Shown: in pieces, positions 17,696 through 26,297 of the stretch
Layout: every line of letters starts with the position of its first letter
How positions within the stretch are numbered: position 1 is the first letter of the stretch
From: Winslowiella toletana
Lineage (GTDB): Bacteria; Pseudomonadota; Gammaproteobacteria; Enterobacterales; Enterobacteriaceae
Length of the DNA: 64,000 bases
Assembly (NCBI RefSeq): GCF_017875465.1
Contig: NZ_JAGGMQ010000001.1
Span: 4,588,001-4,652,000 of the forward strand
Direction: 5' to 3'
Program-made: the position numbers and the translations under genes
The notes under the pieces: model-generated
Database searches by the model: none
What the model was told of the DNA's origin: nothing
Seen by the model: only the letters and a program-made list of their open reading frames with translations

Positions 17696-18999
17696 CGCTG
17701 TTAAATACTGATAATCCCGAGCGTGAAGCGCAAGTTACGCCGAAAACCGGACGGCTGGCCGCCGCCAGCTCAATTGGCACCGCGCTCGAATGGTATGACT
17801 TTACCGTCTATAACATTATGGCGGCGCTGATCTTCAACCATGTGTTTTTCCCGTCGTTTGATCCGCTGGTAGGGACGATTCTGGCGTTTTCTACCTATGC
17901 AGTTGGTTATATCTCACGTCCGATTGGCGGCATGGTATTTGGTCATCTCGGCGATGTGCTTGGCCGCCGCTTTGTGCTGGTGACCACGCTGGTGATTATG
18001 GGGGTTACCACCGCGCTGATGGGGCTGCTGCCAGGCTACGCCAGCTGGGGTATCTGGAGTCCGGTACTGCTGGTGGCGCTGCGCTTTGTGCAGGGGATTG
18101 CCCTTGGCGGCGAGTGGGCGGGTGCAGTACTGCTATCTATGGAGCACGGTAAACCGAATCAGCGTGGCCGAAACGCCTCGTTTGCGCAGGTCGGGCCGTC
18201 ATGCGGCACGCTGATGGGAACCGGCCTGATCACCCTGATTACCGTGATGATGACCGCCGAACAGTTTCAGCAGTGGGGCTGGCGTATCCCGTTCCTGCTG
18301 AGTCTGGTGCTGGTGCTGTTTGGACTCTGGCTGCGTCGTGGCGTGGGCGAAACGCCAGCGTTCCTGAAGCTGGAGAAAAGCAAAAAAACCACTCATACCC
18401 CACTGAAAGAAGTGTTTGTTAAGCATCCGCGGGCGCTGCTGATTGCTGGCGGCTCGCGCATTGGTTCCGATGTGCTGTATGCGCTGGTGGTGGTCTTTAC
18501 CCTGACCTATGTCACCACGGTGCTTAATCTGCCGCGTCCGCTGGCGCTGCTGGCCACCATGCTCGGCGCGGTAGGCAATGCGATTACCGTACCGATGTTT
18601 GGCGCGTTGTCGGATCGTATTGGTCGCCGTCCGGTGTATATGATTGGCGCAGTGCTGGCGATGATCTGGGCATTTGCATTCTTTGCCCTGCTCGACAGCG
18701 CCCAGCCGTGGTTAATCTGCCTCGGCGTGATTGGTGGCCTGCTGATCCACGCGATAATGTACGGTCCGCAGGCGGCATTTGTTACCGAACAGTTCCCGAC
18801 CCATGTACGTTACGCTGGTTCCTCACTGGCCTATACGCTGGCGGGAATTATTGGTGGCGGATTCGCGCCGTTGATTATTACCACGCTGTTTAAAGAGACG
18901 GGCAGCACGCTGTGGGTATCGCTGTACGTAGTGCTGGCGCTGCTGATTACTTTCGTTGCGTTATGGAAAGCGCAAGAGACTGCTCATAAGCCCTTGTAA
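17692..18999 (+). CDS. MHS-family MFS transporter (importer of amidase operon)
   Basis: This 435-residue, twelve-segment transporter has TM1 SIGTALEWYDFTVYNIMAAL, motif A FGHLGDVLGRRFVL, ALRFVQGIALGGEWAGA and WGWRIPFLLSLVLVLFGLWLRRGVGETP, all typical of metabolite:H+ symporters such as ShiA and YhjE. It is the last gene of the GntR-linked operon and overlaps the preceding stop, so it very likely brings in the amidase substrate or a related carboxylate. Confidence 0.87.
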   Translation: MTLLNTDNPEREAQVTPKTGRLAAASSIGTALEWYDFTVYNIMAALIFNHVFFPSFDPLVGTILAFSTYAVGYISRPIGGMVFGHLGDVLGRRFVLVTTLVIMGVTTALMGLLPGYASWGIWSPVLLVALRFVQGIALGGEWAGAVLLSMEHGKPNQRGRNASFAQVGPSCGTLMGTGLITLITVMMTAEQFQQWGWRIPFLLSLVLVLFGLWLRRGVGETPAFLKLEKSKKTTHTPLKEVFVKHPRALLIAGGSRIGSDVLYALVVVFTLTYVTTVLNLPRPLALLATMLGAVGNAITVPMFGALSDRIGRRPVYMIGAVLAMIWAFAFFALLDSAQPWLICLGVIGGLLIHAIMYGPQAAFVTEQFPTHVRYAGSSLAYTLAGIIGGGFAPLIITTLFKETGSTLWVSLYVVLALLITFVALWKAQETAHKPL

Positions 19000-19026
19000 T
19001 TACATTGTTATAACTGACATCTGATT

Positions 19027-19062
19027 GACACAACCATGACACAAAACTGTCATGGTTGTGTC
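19027..19062. repeat. 15-bp perfect inverted repeat at phoA promoter
   Basis: GACACAACCATGACA (19027-19041) and TGTCATGGTTGTGTC (19048-19062) are perfect complements separated by six bases. The right arm overlaps the Pho box. The structure could end the upstream transporter operon or present PhoB half-sites on both strands. Confidence 0.7.
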
Positions 19063-19064
19063 GC
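19047..19064 (+). promoter_or_regulatory. Pho box (PhoB site) of phoA
   Basis: CTGTCATGGTTGTGTCGC keeps the two CTGTCA-type heptamers in 11-bp phase, as in enterobacterial Pho boxes; the second heptamer is imperfect. It lies 53 bp before the phoA start and predicts induction by phosphate starvation. Confidence 0.65.
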
Positions 19065-19116
19065 AAACTGGCTCCCTGAAACCTTTGGCAAAACTTTTTC
19101 ATGGAGATACGACGTA

Positions 19117-20523
19117 ATGCAAAACAACAAACTGTTTACTCTCACGCTGCTCGCCACGCTTTTTTCCGCCCACTGTTATGCTGATGTTGCTGCTTATAGC
19201 CGTGCCGCGCAGGGTGATCTCACTCAGCCGGGTGGTGCGCGTCGTCTGACGGCAGATCAGACCGAGGCATTAAAGGCGTCGTTAAAAAACAGCACGGCGA
19301 AAAACGTTATTCTGCTGATTGGCGATGGTATGGGCGACTCTGAAATTACTGCAGCCCGTAACTATGCCGAAGGTGCGGGCGGTTTCTTTAAAGGCATTGA
19401 TGCGCTGCCGCTGACCGGTCAGTACACCCACTACGCGCTGGATAAAAAAACGCACAAGCCTGATTACGTGACCGATTCCGCCGCTTCCGCCACCGCCTGG
19501 AGCACCGGGGTAAAATCCTATAACGGTGCGATTGGCGTTGATGTCAATGGTAAAGATCACCCGACCATTATGGAGATGGCCAAAGCGGCAGGTAAAGCGA
19601 CCGGCAATGTCTCCACTGCCGAACTGGAAGATGCCACGCCAGCTGCGCAGATTGCGCATGTCACCTCACGCAAATGTTATGGCCCGGAAAAAACCACCGA
19701 AGTCTGCGCCACTAATGCGCTGGAGAAAGGCGGTAAAGGTTCTATCGCTGAGCAGCTACTGAATGCCCGCGCAGATGTGACGCTGGGTGGCGGCGGGAAA
19801 ACCTTTGGCGAAACAGCAAAAGCCGGGGAGTGGCAGGGCAAAACGCTGGAAGAGCAGGCTAAACTGCGAGGCTATCAGCTGGTCAACGATCTTGACGGAA
19901 TGAACGCCATCAGCGTCGCAGATCAGGATAAACCGCTGCTCGGTCTGTTCGCTGCGGGCAATATGCCGGTGCGCTGGAAGGGACCAAAAGCCAGCTATCA
20001 CGCGAATCTTGAGGGTAAACCTGTGAGCTGCGAAGTGAATGCTGAACGTCCGGCTGCTGTACCCACGCTGGCGCAGATGACGGATAAAGCCATTGAGTTG
20101 TTAAGTAAAAATCAGAATGGCTTCTTCCTGCAGGTTGAAGGCGCGTCGATTGATAAGCAGGATCATGCGGCCAATCCTTGTGGTCAGATTGGTGAAACCG
20201 TGGATCTGGATGAAGCGGTGCAGAAGGCGCTGGAGTTTGCGCGTAAAGATGGCAATACGCTGGTGATTGTTACCGCTGATCATGCGCACTCCAGCCAGAT
20301 TATTGCCAATGACAGCAAAGCGCCGGGTCTGACCCAGACACTGAATACCAAAGAGGGTGGCCTGATGACCATCAGCTACGGTAACTCGGAAGAGGATTCG
20401 CAGGGCCACACCGGCACCCAGCTGCGTATTGCGGCTTACGGCCCGCATGCGGCGAATGTGGTGGGACTGACCGATCAGACCGACCTGTTCTATACCATGC
20501 GTGCGGCAATGGGCATTAAGTAA
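19117..20523 (+). CDS. phoA: Alkaline phosphatase
   Basis: This 468-residue periplasmic phosphomonoesterase starts at ATG 19117 (GGAG upstream), followed by a signal peptide to residue 22 ([14 protein letters not shown]). The earlier in-frame ATG at 19036 lies inside the promoter inverted repeat and is rejected. Catalytic features are intact: DGMGDSEI (metal), [20 protein letters not shown] with the nucleophile Ser, [10 protein letters not shown], and VTADHAHSS with metal-binding Asp/His. It releases phosphate from esters during phosphate starvation, consistent with the Pho box. Cys residues for two disulfides are visible ([19 protein letters not shown] with NPCGQ). Confidence 0.95.
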   Translation: MQNNKLFTLTLLATLFSAHCYADVAAYSRAAQGDLTQPGGARRLTADQTEALKASLKNSTAKNVILLIGDGMGDSEITAARNYAEGAGGFFKGIDALPLTGQYTHYALDKKTHKPDYVTDSAASATAWSTGVKSYNGAIGVDVNGKDHPTIMEMAKAAGKATGNVSTAELEDATPAAQIAHVTSRKCYGPEKTTEVCATNALEKGGKGSIAEQLLNARADVTLGGGGKTFGETAKAGEWQGKTLEEQAKLRGYQLVNDLDGMNAISVADQDKPLLGLFAAGNMPVRWKGPKASYHANLEGKPVSCEVNAERPAAVPTLAQMTDKAIELLSKNQNGFFLQVEGASIDKQDHAANPCGQIGETVDLDEAVQKALEFARKDGNTLVIVTADHAHSSQIIANDSKAPGLTQTLNTKEGGLMTISYGNSEEDSQGHTGTQLRIAAYGPHAANVVGLTDQTDLFYTMRAAMGIK

Positions 20524-20530
20524 TGCAGAT

Positions 20531-20554
20531 CCCTCCCGCAGAAATGTGGGAGGG
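20531..20554 (+). terminator. Hairpin after phoA
   Basis: CCCTCCC and GGGAGGG pair (with CA/TG extension) around GAAA, eight bases past the phoA stop. It is GC-rich but followed only by GTTAAG, so it is a probable rather than certain terminator. Confidence 0.55.
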
Positions 20555-20667
20555 GTTAAGTCTCTGACAGATAAGTAAAGATAAGTGAAATATCCGGGAG
20601 GAATATTGCATTGCGTGGCGAATTTGCTGATTATTTGCGCTATGCATAGATTAAGGGAGTATTACTG

Positions 20668-20742
20668 ATGGTTGCGATTCCCCTCGACGCCCCAGGGCTG
20701 GCGGCATTTATTGCGGCGATGAAATATATTTTCGTCAAATAA
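20668..20742 (+). CDS. Candidate small protein of 24 residues
   Basis: This short ORF is well framed as a gene: AGGGAG eight bases before ATG, 24 codons, and an independent hairpin 18 bp after the stop. The peptide begins MVAIPLDAPGLAAF and continues as a mildly hydrophobic helix ending in a Lys. It is too short to be assigned to a family, and may be a small membrane-associated protein or a leader peptide. It lies alone between phoA and a convergent membrane-protein gene. Conservation has not been tested. Confidence 0.4.
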   Translation: MVAIPLDAPGLAAFIAAMKYIFVK

Positions 20743-20760
20743 AACTTAGCTAAATGATTT

Positions 20761-20783
20761 GAGATCGCCATTGCAGCGATCTC
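20761..20783 (+). terminator. Hairpin after small ORF
   Basis: GAGATCGC and GCGATCTC form a perfect 8-bp stem with a CATTGCA loop, followed by TTCTGT. It may terminate the small-ORF transcript, the convergent gene, or both. Confidence 0.5.
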
Positions 20784-20816
20784 TTCTGTAATCGGCAGGA
20801 AGCAAAACTTACAGGA

Positions 20817-21581
20817 TTAAACGGTTATCGCTTTCCTTCGCTGCATCATCACTGACAGTGTCACCAGCACAACAATTCCCAGCAGCAGTGTGGCTGATGC
20901 GCCATAGCGGCTTAGCTCTAATCCACCTTTACTTAACGGTTTATCAAGGAAGTCGCCAATGACGGCGCCGAGTGGTCTGGTGAGAATAAATGCTGCCCAG
21001 AACAACAATGTGCGGGAAAGACGGGTGAACTTATAAGCCAGCGCCAGCGCGATTAATGCGCCACCAAAGACCACGGTACTGCCCGCATAACCAAAGCCTG
21101 CATCATCGGCCATCCAGTCACCCAACGCGGTGCCCAATGTCTGAGAAAACATAATGGTCAGCCAGTAGAAACGCTCTGCTTTAGGGGTAGTGATATTATC
21201 GCAGTCAATTTTACCCACTGATACATACCAGACGCCAAATGAGATCAGCATCAGTGTTAACAGCAGGGCTGACCCCCCGGCATAGCCAATGCCTATTGAG
21301 CGGTCGGCAAAATCGGCCAGCGTGGTGCCGACGGTGGTGGTGGCAATAATCGTAAACCAGTAGAGTGCTGGTTTATAGTCGGTGGCTTTCACCTGAAAGG
21401 TGACAGCGGCAATAAAGATGGCGGCAAAGATAATGGTACTGACAAGGTAGCCCAGCTCCATCGACATGGAGAGCGCATCGCCGCCAGTTTCTCCCAGCGT
21501 GGTGGCTAAAATTTTAATCAACCAGAACATCATGGTGATTTCCGGTACTTTACTGACGATATCGAAACGTGTTGAATGCAT
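20817..21581 (-). CDS. COG4705/DUF347 repeat membrane protein
   Basis: This 254-residue inner-membrane protein starts at ATG 21581, preceded by GGAAGAAG; upstream extension to 21716 is unsupported. It has about eight membrane segments arranged as four DUF347-type repeats, each with a TT-x-G-x-x-x-x-D core: ATTLGETGGD, TTTVGTTLAD, SQTLGTALGD and TRPLGAVIGD. The family occurs widely in bacteria with no settled function; the repeated Thr/Gly/Asp sites inside membrane helices would suit ion or metal binding. The repeat pattern is seen directly; the transport idea is inference. Confidence 0.8.
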   Translation of the reverse strand: MHSTRFDIVSKVPEITMMFWLIKILATTLGETGGDALSMSMELGYLVSTIIFAAIFIAAVTFQVKATDYKPALYWFTIIATTTVGTTLADFADRSIGIGYAGGSALLLTLMLISFGVWYVSVGKIDCDNITTPKAERFYWLTIMFSQTLGTALGDWMADDAGFGYAGSTVVFGGALIALALAYKFTRLSRTLLFWAAFILTRPLGAVIGDFLDKPLSKGGLELSRYGASATLLLGIVVLVTLSVMMQRRKAITV

Positions 21582-21877
21582 GATGTTCTTCTTCCGCTGG
21601 TGAGGTTGGTCAAGGCTAATATAACCACGCAGGATTAAGATAAACTTAAGAAGAACTTTATTTTTGCTGGCAGGATAAAGCTGCTGTAATGACGTGAAGT
21701 ACATTCCTGTCAACACATTGGCTGCTATTAATAACTTAAGGTACTGTTGAATTCATCCAGCTTATGAGCAATATCTCTTAATACAGTGAAGCTGGCTGAT
21801 GAATGTTAAGTCTAATTTCAGTTGCCAATGTTTGTGCTTCGCTGACACAGTGCATCTGGTTAAAACGCTTGTGCCAT

Positions 21878-21904
21878 GAGCCAAATGTTTGGCAGATTTG
21901 GCTC
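21878..21904. terminator. Inverted repeat downstream of kinase gene
   Basis: GAGCCAAAT and ATTTGGCTC are perfect 9-bp arms around GTTTGGCAG, about 60 bp past the kinase stop on the minus strand. No T-run is visible. Confidence 0.3.
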
Positions 21905-21964
21905 AAAGTGGCTCGCTGCGGGAGAAATCATGTCAATATATTGGCGCTGTTTACGTTATTTATT

Positions 21965-22936
21965 CTATTCCAGCTCATAATCTCTCTCGCCGGTATAGTT
22001 ATAGTAATACTGAACCGTTTGCAGCATAACATGCCCGTCAACTATCTGGCGCATTCTGTCGCGAACCTCATCAAGGTTTAATGAGGTGATTAAATCGACA
22101 TCATTATCAGGGAAGTATTGCATTTGTGTCTGAATGCTTATTATATCCGCACCCATTAATTTTCGCAGTTCATCGACATCATGTGAACATTCAGATCTGA
22201 ATTTATAATGCCTGGCCGCAGCGCCATTAATACCAAAGGCCTCAATCATATACTCTAAGTCTGACCGAATCAGAGTAAAGACGTTTTCAAAACTCTGGGT
22301 TATCTCCAGCAGAGCAGAATCGTTGCTTAACTGATTATGGAACGCCTGATTAGCACTTTCGCCGAGGGGGGATTGTTTACAAATCTCACTTAACAATAAC
22401 ATTAATTGCGTTTTATCATGGCTGAACCGGGTTTTCTGCGTGGCTTCAGCAGCATCTTTTAATGAGCTAAGATACATAATATCAATGATTTTAACGTTAT
22501 CATTAGCATCAATTAAAATATTTTCATCATGCAGATCCATATGCACCAGGCCCTGAGCATGGATATGTTTAACCCCTTCAGCGATCTCATGACCCAGTTT
22601 ATATGCTTGCTGATTAGTCAGCGTTTGTGTGAGGCGCGTCTGCAGGGTTATACCGTTAATATGTTCCATAACGATACAGGTATCTTCAATATATTCCGTG
22701 AGGGTGCCAATATCTTCGCCAGCTTTTGGCATCTTCAATGTTTCGACAGAATAGATATCGACAACATTTTTATGTTTGGATCTTACCAGCGCCTGAGCAT
22801 GTTGCAATATAGTCGAGACACCTTTCCCTTCTTCGCGCAATATTTTTACTGCAACCTGCCGGCCAATTTCATCGCTGCCCAGCCAGACATCGCCAAACCT
22901 GCCATCACCAATTCGCTTAATGAGATTTACTTTCAA
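21965..22936 (-). CDS. Hanks-type Ser/Thr protein kinase-like protein
   Basis: This is a soluble kinase-fold protein of about 323 residues. The likely start is TTG 22936, with GAGG eight bases upstream and the protein beginning at the first kinase strand (KVNLIKRIGDGRFGDVW). Visible motifs are the glycine loop GDGRFGDVW at 10-18, VAVK at 28-31, and the catalytic loop HMDLHDENIL with His132, Asp134 and Asn139. The DFG triad is replaced by DIM at 152-154, and the alpha-C Glu is not obvious (His at the expected place). The C-terminal ~130 residues are not recognised. It is AT-rich relative to its neighbours and lies directly downstream of tRNA-Ser, suggesting acquisition by transfer. Confidence 0.75.
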   Translation of the reverse strand: MKVNLIKRIGDGRFGDVWLGSDEIGRQVAVKILREEGKGVSTILQHAQALVRSKHKNVVDIYSVETLKMPKAGEDIGTLTEYIEDTCIVMEHINGITLQTRLTQTLTNQQAYKLGHEIAEGVKHIHAQGLVHMDLHDENILIDANDNVKIIDIMYLSSLKDAAEATQKTRFSHDKTQLMLLLSEICKQSPLGESANQAFHNQLSNDSALLEITQSFENVFTLIRSDLEYMIEAFGINGAAARHYKFRSECSHDVDELRKLMGADIISIQTQMQYFPDNDVDLITSLNLDEVRDRMRQIVDGHVMLQTVQYYYNYTGERDYELE

Positions 22937-23060
22937 AGGTTCAACCTCTGGATCATATCCAATGAAGTGAGGAGCCTTGCTCCCCGTCGCTCCCAGCTTA
23001 AACCGGGTAATTATTGTCGGGGGTAACCTGCGCTGGCAAGTCGTCGTTCGCGGGAAACAC

Positions 23061-23090
23061 AAAAAAAGCCCGAACCTGAGTTCGGGCTTT
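23061..23090 (-). terminator. Rho-independent terminator of tRNA-Ser
   Basis: On the minus strand, AAAGCCCGAA and TTCGGGCTTT pair around CTCAGG, followed by a run of T. It starts 10 bases after the tRNA and is a textbook intrinsic terminator. It separates the tRNA transcript from the kinase gene. Confidence 0.9.
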
Positions 23091-23100
23091 CTCTTAAATA

Positions 23101-23188
23101 TGGCGGTGAGAGAGGGGTTCGAACCCTCGATACGTTGCCGTATACACACTTTCCAGGCGTGCTCCTTCAGCCACTCGGACACCTCACC
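23101..23188 (-). tRNA. serW: tRNA-Ser (anticodon GGA)
   Basis: This 88-nt class II tRNA includes an encoded CCA end. The acceptor stem GGTGAGG pairs with CTCTCACC-type sequence, the anticodon loop CTGGAAA carries GGA, a long variable arm (TGTATACGGCAACGTATC region) is present, and the T-loop GGTTCGAACCC is intact. It is nearly identical in pattern to the E. coli serW/serX product. Translation through it gives the familiar false N terminus of the kinase frame. Confidence 0.95.
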
Positions 23189-23430
23189 ATTTGTCGTCAA
23201 CAAGCCGTATGTCGACGGGCGCTAATGTAGGGATTTCCGCTTATCGCGTCAATATTCTTTCTTCATCTGCTGATGCGATCAGACAGTTTTGCAGCATATT
23301 GTTGCGAAATTCAGCGAATAGCGCAGATTTCCCGGTTCTGCCATTCGCCGTTTAATGTGTGATTCAGATCAATTATTACTTGCCAGCACGACGATTTTGC
23401 CTGAGCCTTGAGAAAAAAAGAGGAGCGACT

Positions 23431-24372
23431 GTGGACATTATTTTTTATCACCCATTCTTTAACGCCACTACCTGGATCAACGGGTTACAGCAGCGCCTGC
23501 CGCAGGCTACTATCCGCAAATGGCTGCCGGGCGATGAGGCCCCGGCCGATTATGCATTAGTCCGCACGCCGCCCGTGGCGATGTTGCAGGGGCGCAATCA
23601 GTTAAAAGGCGTGTTTGCCCTTGGCGCTGGCGTGGATGACATTCTTTCCCAGCTGAAACAACATCCTGAAATGCTGCCTGAACATGTGCCGTTGTTCCGT
23701 CTGGAAGATACCGGTATGGGCCTGCAAATGCAGGAGTATGCGGTCTACACCGTGCTTGGCTGGTTCCGCCGCTTTGATGACTATCAGCTGCAAAAACAGC
23801 AGGCGCTATGGCAGCCGCTGGAAAACTACAGCCGCAAAAACTTCACTATCGGTATCCTTGGCGCCGGAGTTTTAGGCAGCAATGTTGCGCAGAGCCTGAA
23901 AGCCTGGGGCTTCCCGATTCGCTGCTGGAGCCGTTCGCCGAAGCAGATCGACGGAGTCACCAGCTATCATGGCGACGATCAGCTTAATGATTTCCTGAAC
24001 GGCACGCAGGTACTGATTAACCTGCTGCCAAATACCCCGCAAACCGTTGGCATCATTAACCGACAGTTGCTTAGCCAGCTGAATGATGGCGCCTTTGTGC
24101 TGAATCTGGCGCGCGGTGCGCATCTGATTGAGGATGACTTACTGGCGGCGCTGGAAGCGGGAGCGATCAAAGCGGCGGCGCTGGATGTATTCGCCCAGGA
24201 GCCGCTGGCGGAACAGAGCCCGCTCTGGTCGCATCCGCGTGTAGCCATTACCCCGCATAATGCGGCGGTAACCCTGCCGGATGAAGCGATGGATTATATC
24301 GCCAAATCGATTCTGCAACGCGAAGCGGGTGAGATGCCGGAAGGAAAGGTTGATCTCGCACGCGGCTATTAA
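23431..24372 (+). CDS. ghrA: Glyoxylate/hydroxypyruvate reductase A
   Basis: This 313-residue D-2-hydroxyacid dehydrogenase uses a GTG start with AGGAG five bases upstream; the sequence then follows E. coli GhrA ([11 protein letters not shown] for MDIIFYHP). The NAD(P)-binding fold includes [16 protein letters not shown] and CWSRSPK (basic residues favour NADPH). The catalytic Arg lies in LNLARG, and the His in [14 protein letters not shown]. It reduces glyoxylate and hydroxypyruvate in the cytoplasm. ycdX and ycdY follow as in E. coli, but here a ~550-bp segment with a truncated DUF29 gene is interposed. Confidence 0.95.
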   Translation: MDIIFYHPFFNATTWINGLQQRLPQATIRKWLPGDEAPADYALVRTPPVAMLQGRNQLKGVFALGAGVDDILSQLKQHPEMLPEHVPLFRLEDTGMGLQMQEYAVYTVLGWFRRFDDYQLQKQQALWQPLENYSRKNFTIGILGAGVLGSNVAQSLKAWGFPIRCWSRSPKQIDGVTSYHGDDQLNDFLNGTQVLINLLPNTPQTVGIINRQLLSQLNDGAFVLNLARGAHLIEDDLLAALEAGAIKAAALDVFAQEPLAEQSPLWSHPRVAITPHNAAVTLPDEAMDYIAKSILQREAGEMPEGKVDLARGY

Positions 24373-24405
24373 TTAGCGCAAAACCTGGTAAATGCGATTT
24401 CAAAG

Positions 24406-24430
24406 GCGCCAGCTTGCTGGCGCTTTTTTT
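24406..24430 (+). terminator. Rho-independent terminator of ghrA
   Basis: GCGCCAGC pairs with GCTGGCGC and is followed by seven T, about 34 bp after the ghrA stop. It is a strong intrinsic terminator and shows that ghrA is not co-transcribed with ycdX here. Confidence 0.92.
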
Positions 24431-24600
24431 ATTATACCAATCAGTAACCTGTATCGATATTGACAGCCTTATTGAAAGATTAAAAGATATCCGCTTAACC
24501 GGCCGTGGATGCGCTGAGCAGAGGTTTTGACGACTATGAAATACTCTGACAAACTACCTGAAGATCATCGCTATCTTTTATCCCTATCCCGGAGGCTCCC

Positions 24601-24885
24601 GTGGGAACTCGTTATGAAACTGATGTGCTCGCCTGGTCAACCGAACAGGCGGCATTACTACGTGCCGGTAAATTCTCCCAGATCGATATTGAACATATCG
24701 CCGAGGAGATAGAGGACGTGGGCAAAAGTGAAAAGCGCGAACTCGAAAGCCGGATTGAGTGCTCTTCCCGAAAAGTGTATCTGGTCTATGGAAAAGATAC
24801 TTTCGGACGATTTCTATCCAGAATCGTAAGAGATTTGGAATATCAAAAACGCTGTTCTGAGACAGCGTTTTTCAGCTGGCTGTAA
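24601..24885 (+). pseudogene. Truncated DUF29 family gene
   Basis: A GTG start with CGGAGG upstream opens a frame whose first ~50 residues match DUF29 proteins (YETDVLAWSTEQAALLRAGKFSQ, then EEIEDVGKSEKREL). After ESRIE the family sequence is lost: DUF29 proteins continue with a conserved LLMHLLKW region to ~140 residues, but here the remaining ~40 codons are unrelated and run through a hairpin. The total is 94 residues. It is interpreted as a decayed or interrupted gene in the segment between ghrA and ycdX. The product may still be made but should lack most of the domain. Confidence 0.6.
24845..24872. terminator. Bidirectional intrinsic terminator
   Basis: AAAAACGCTGT and ACAGCGTTTTT form a perfect 11-bp arm pair with a TCTGAG loop, giving A and T tracts on opposite sides. 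It lies within the tail of the truncated DUF29 frame, confirming that this tail is non-coding in origin. Confidence 0.85.
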
Positions 24886-24930
24886 CTGAAAGATGCTATC
24901 CTTGCGTTAACCCGTAAGGAGAAAATAACT

Positions 24931-25668
24931 ATGTACCCCGTTGATCTTCATATGCACACCGTTGCCAGCACCCATGCCTACAGCACCCTGCACGATTACG
25001 TGGTGCAAGCCAGAACCAAAGGTATCAAACTGTTCGCCATTACTGACCACGGCCCGGATATGGCCGATGCGCCGCACGCCTGGCATTTTATTAATATGCG
25101 TATCTGGCCGCGGCTGGTGGATGGCGTGGGGATTTTACGCGGTATTGAAGCCAATATTAAAAACACCGCCGGTGAAATCGACTGCACCGGACCGATGCTG
25201 GACGCGGTTGATCTGGTGGTGGCGGGCTTCCATGAGCCGGTGTTTCCACCGCAGGATAAAGCCACCCATACCGAGGCGATGATTGCGGCGATGGCTAATG
25301 GCGATGTGCATATTATTTCCCATCCGGGCAACCCGAAGTTCCCGGTTGATATTCCGGCGATTGCCGCCGCTGCCGCTAAATATGATGTGGCGCTGGAAAT
25401 CAATAACTCCTCTTTTACCACCTCGCGCGCGGGCAGTGAACCTAACTGCCGGGCGATTGCCGCCGCAGTGCGTGATGCTGGCGGGCGTCTGGCTTTTGGC
25501 TCTGACTCCCATACTGCGTTTACCCTCGGTAATTTCGAACACTGCCTGCGTATTATGCATGAAGTAGATTTTCCGCAAGATCGCGTGTTAAATGTCACGC
25601 CGCGCCGCTTGCTGGATTTCCTTGAACTGCGCGGGCGCTCGCATATTGAAGAATTCGCTAATTTGTGA
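24931..25668 (+). CDS. ycdX: PHP-domain phosphatase YcdX
   Basis: This 245-residue protein is the same length as E. coli YcdX. PHP metal ligands are visible: [37 protein letters not shown] and FGSDSH, which together bind the trinuclear zinc site known in this family. It hydrolyses phosphomonoesters in vitro, and in E. coli, YcdX and YcdY act together and are linked to swarming motility. AAGGAG precedes the ATG. ycdY follows 36 bp downstream, so the pair is probably an operon. Confidence 0.94.
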   Translation: MYPVDLHMHTVASTHAYSTLHDYVVQARTKGIKLFAITDHGPDMADAPHAWHFINMRIWPRLVDGVGILRGIEANIKNTAGEIDCTGPMLDAVDLVVAGFHEPVFPPQDKATHTEAMIAAMANGDVHIISHPGNPKFPVDIPAIAAAAAKYDVALEINNSSFTTSRAGSEPNCRAIAAAVRDAGGRLAFGSDSHTAFTLGNFEHCLRIMHEVDFPQDRVLNVTPRRLLDFLELRGRSHIEEFANL

Positions 25669-25704
25669 CGCTGTCACGTTGAACCTCTGAATGGACTGAT
25701 ATCA

Positions 25705-26250
25705 ATGAATGAGTTTTCCATCATCTGCCGCATTCTCGGCTCGCTGTTTAATCGTCAGCCGCAGGATCCGTTGCTGGTGCCGCTGTTTACCATGTTGCGT
25801 GAAGGCAAGTTGCAGCAGCACTGGCCACTGGAGCAGGATGAGCTGCTAACCCGCCTGCAACAGCACAGCGACCCACAGGCGCTGGCTGCGGATTACAATG
25901 CGCTGTTTGTCGGCAGTGACTGCAAAGTGCCGCCTTACGCTTCGCAGTGGGAAAATGGCCCGCAGGAAGCAGAAGTCCGTGCTTTTTTACAGCAGCGCGG
26001 CATGCCACTCGGCGATGCGCCGGTAGATCATTTTGGCGCTTTACTGCTGGCGGCGTCATGGCTGGAGGATCAGTCGGAAGAGGATGAGAGTCAGGCGCAG
26101 ATTGCGCTGTTTGACGACTATCTGATGCCGTGGTGCGGTCAGTTCCTTGGCAAAGTGGAAGCCCATGCCAGCAGCGTCTTTTACCGGACCCTGGCGGCAA
26201 TCAGCCGTGAAGCCGTGCAGGCGATGCGTGATGAGTTAGCTGAAGAGTAG
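25705..26250 (+). CDS. ycdY: TorD/DmsD-family chaperone YcdY
   Basis: This 181-residue all-helical protein is of the NarJ/TorD/DmsD chaperone family, close to E. coli YcdY (184 residues). The family region YNALFVGSDCKVPPYASQWENGP and PVDHFGALLLAASWL is intact. YcdY is known as a redox-enzyme-maturation-type chaperone that activates the phosphatase YcdX by improving zinc loading. Its position directly after ycdX fits that role. Confidence 0.92.
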   Translation: MNEFSIICRILGSLFNRQPQDPLLVPLFTMLREGKLQQHWPLEQDELLTRLQQHSDPQALAADYNALFVGSDCKVPPYASQWENGPQEAEVRAFLQQRGMPLGDAPVDHFGALLLAASWLEDQSEEDESQAQIALFDDYLMPWCGQFLGKVEAHASSVFYRTLAAISREAVQAMRDELAEE

Positions 26251-26260
26251 AAGAGTAATA

Positions 26261-26290
26261 ACAGGGCGGCATAACGCTATGCCGCCCTGT
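26261..26290. terminator. Long hairpin between convergent genes
   Basis: ACAGGGCGGCATA and TATGCCGCCCTGT are perfect 13-bp arms around ACGC. It occupies the 47-bp gap between ycdY and the convergent MFS gene; probable bidirectional terminator. Confidence 0.7.
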
Positions 26291-26297
26291 AGCAATG

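Noticed and set aside
19036..19116. Longer phoA start at ATG 19036
   Set aside because: It lies inside the promoter inverted repeat, has no ribosome site and would put 27 residues before the signal peptide.
21803..22081. 92-codon plus-strand frame overlapping the kinase 3' end
   Set aside because: Its hydrophobic stretch is antisense to the kinase end, and there is no ribosome site; kept only as a remote possibility.
22937..23203. N-terminal extension of the kinase frame (MLTTNGEVSEWLKEHAWKV...)
   Set aside because: It translates the tRNA-Ser gene and its terminator; this pattern is a known artefact of reading through serine tRNA genes. The kinase start was placed at TTG 22936.
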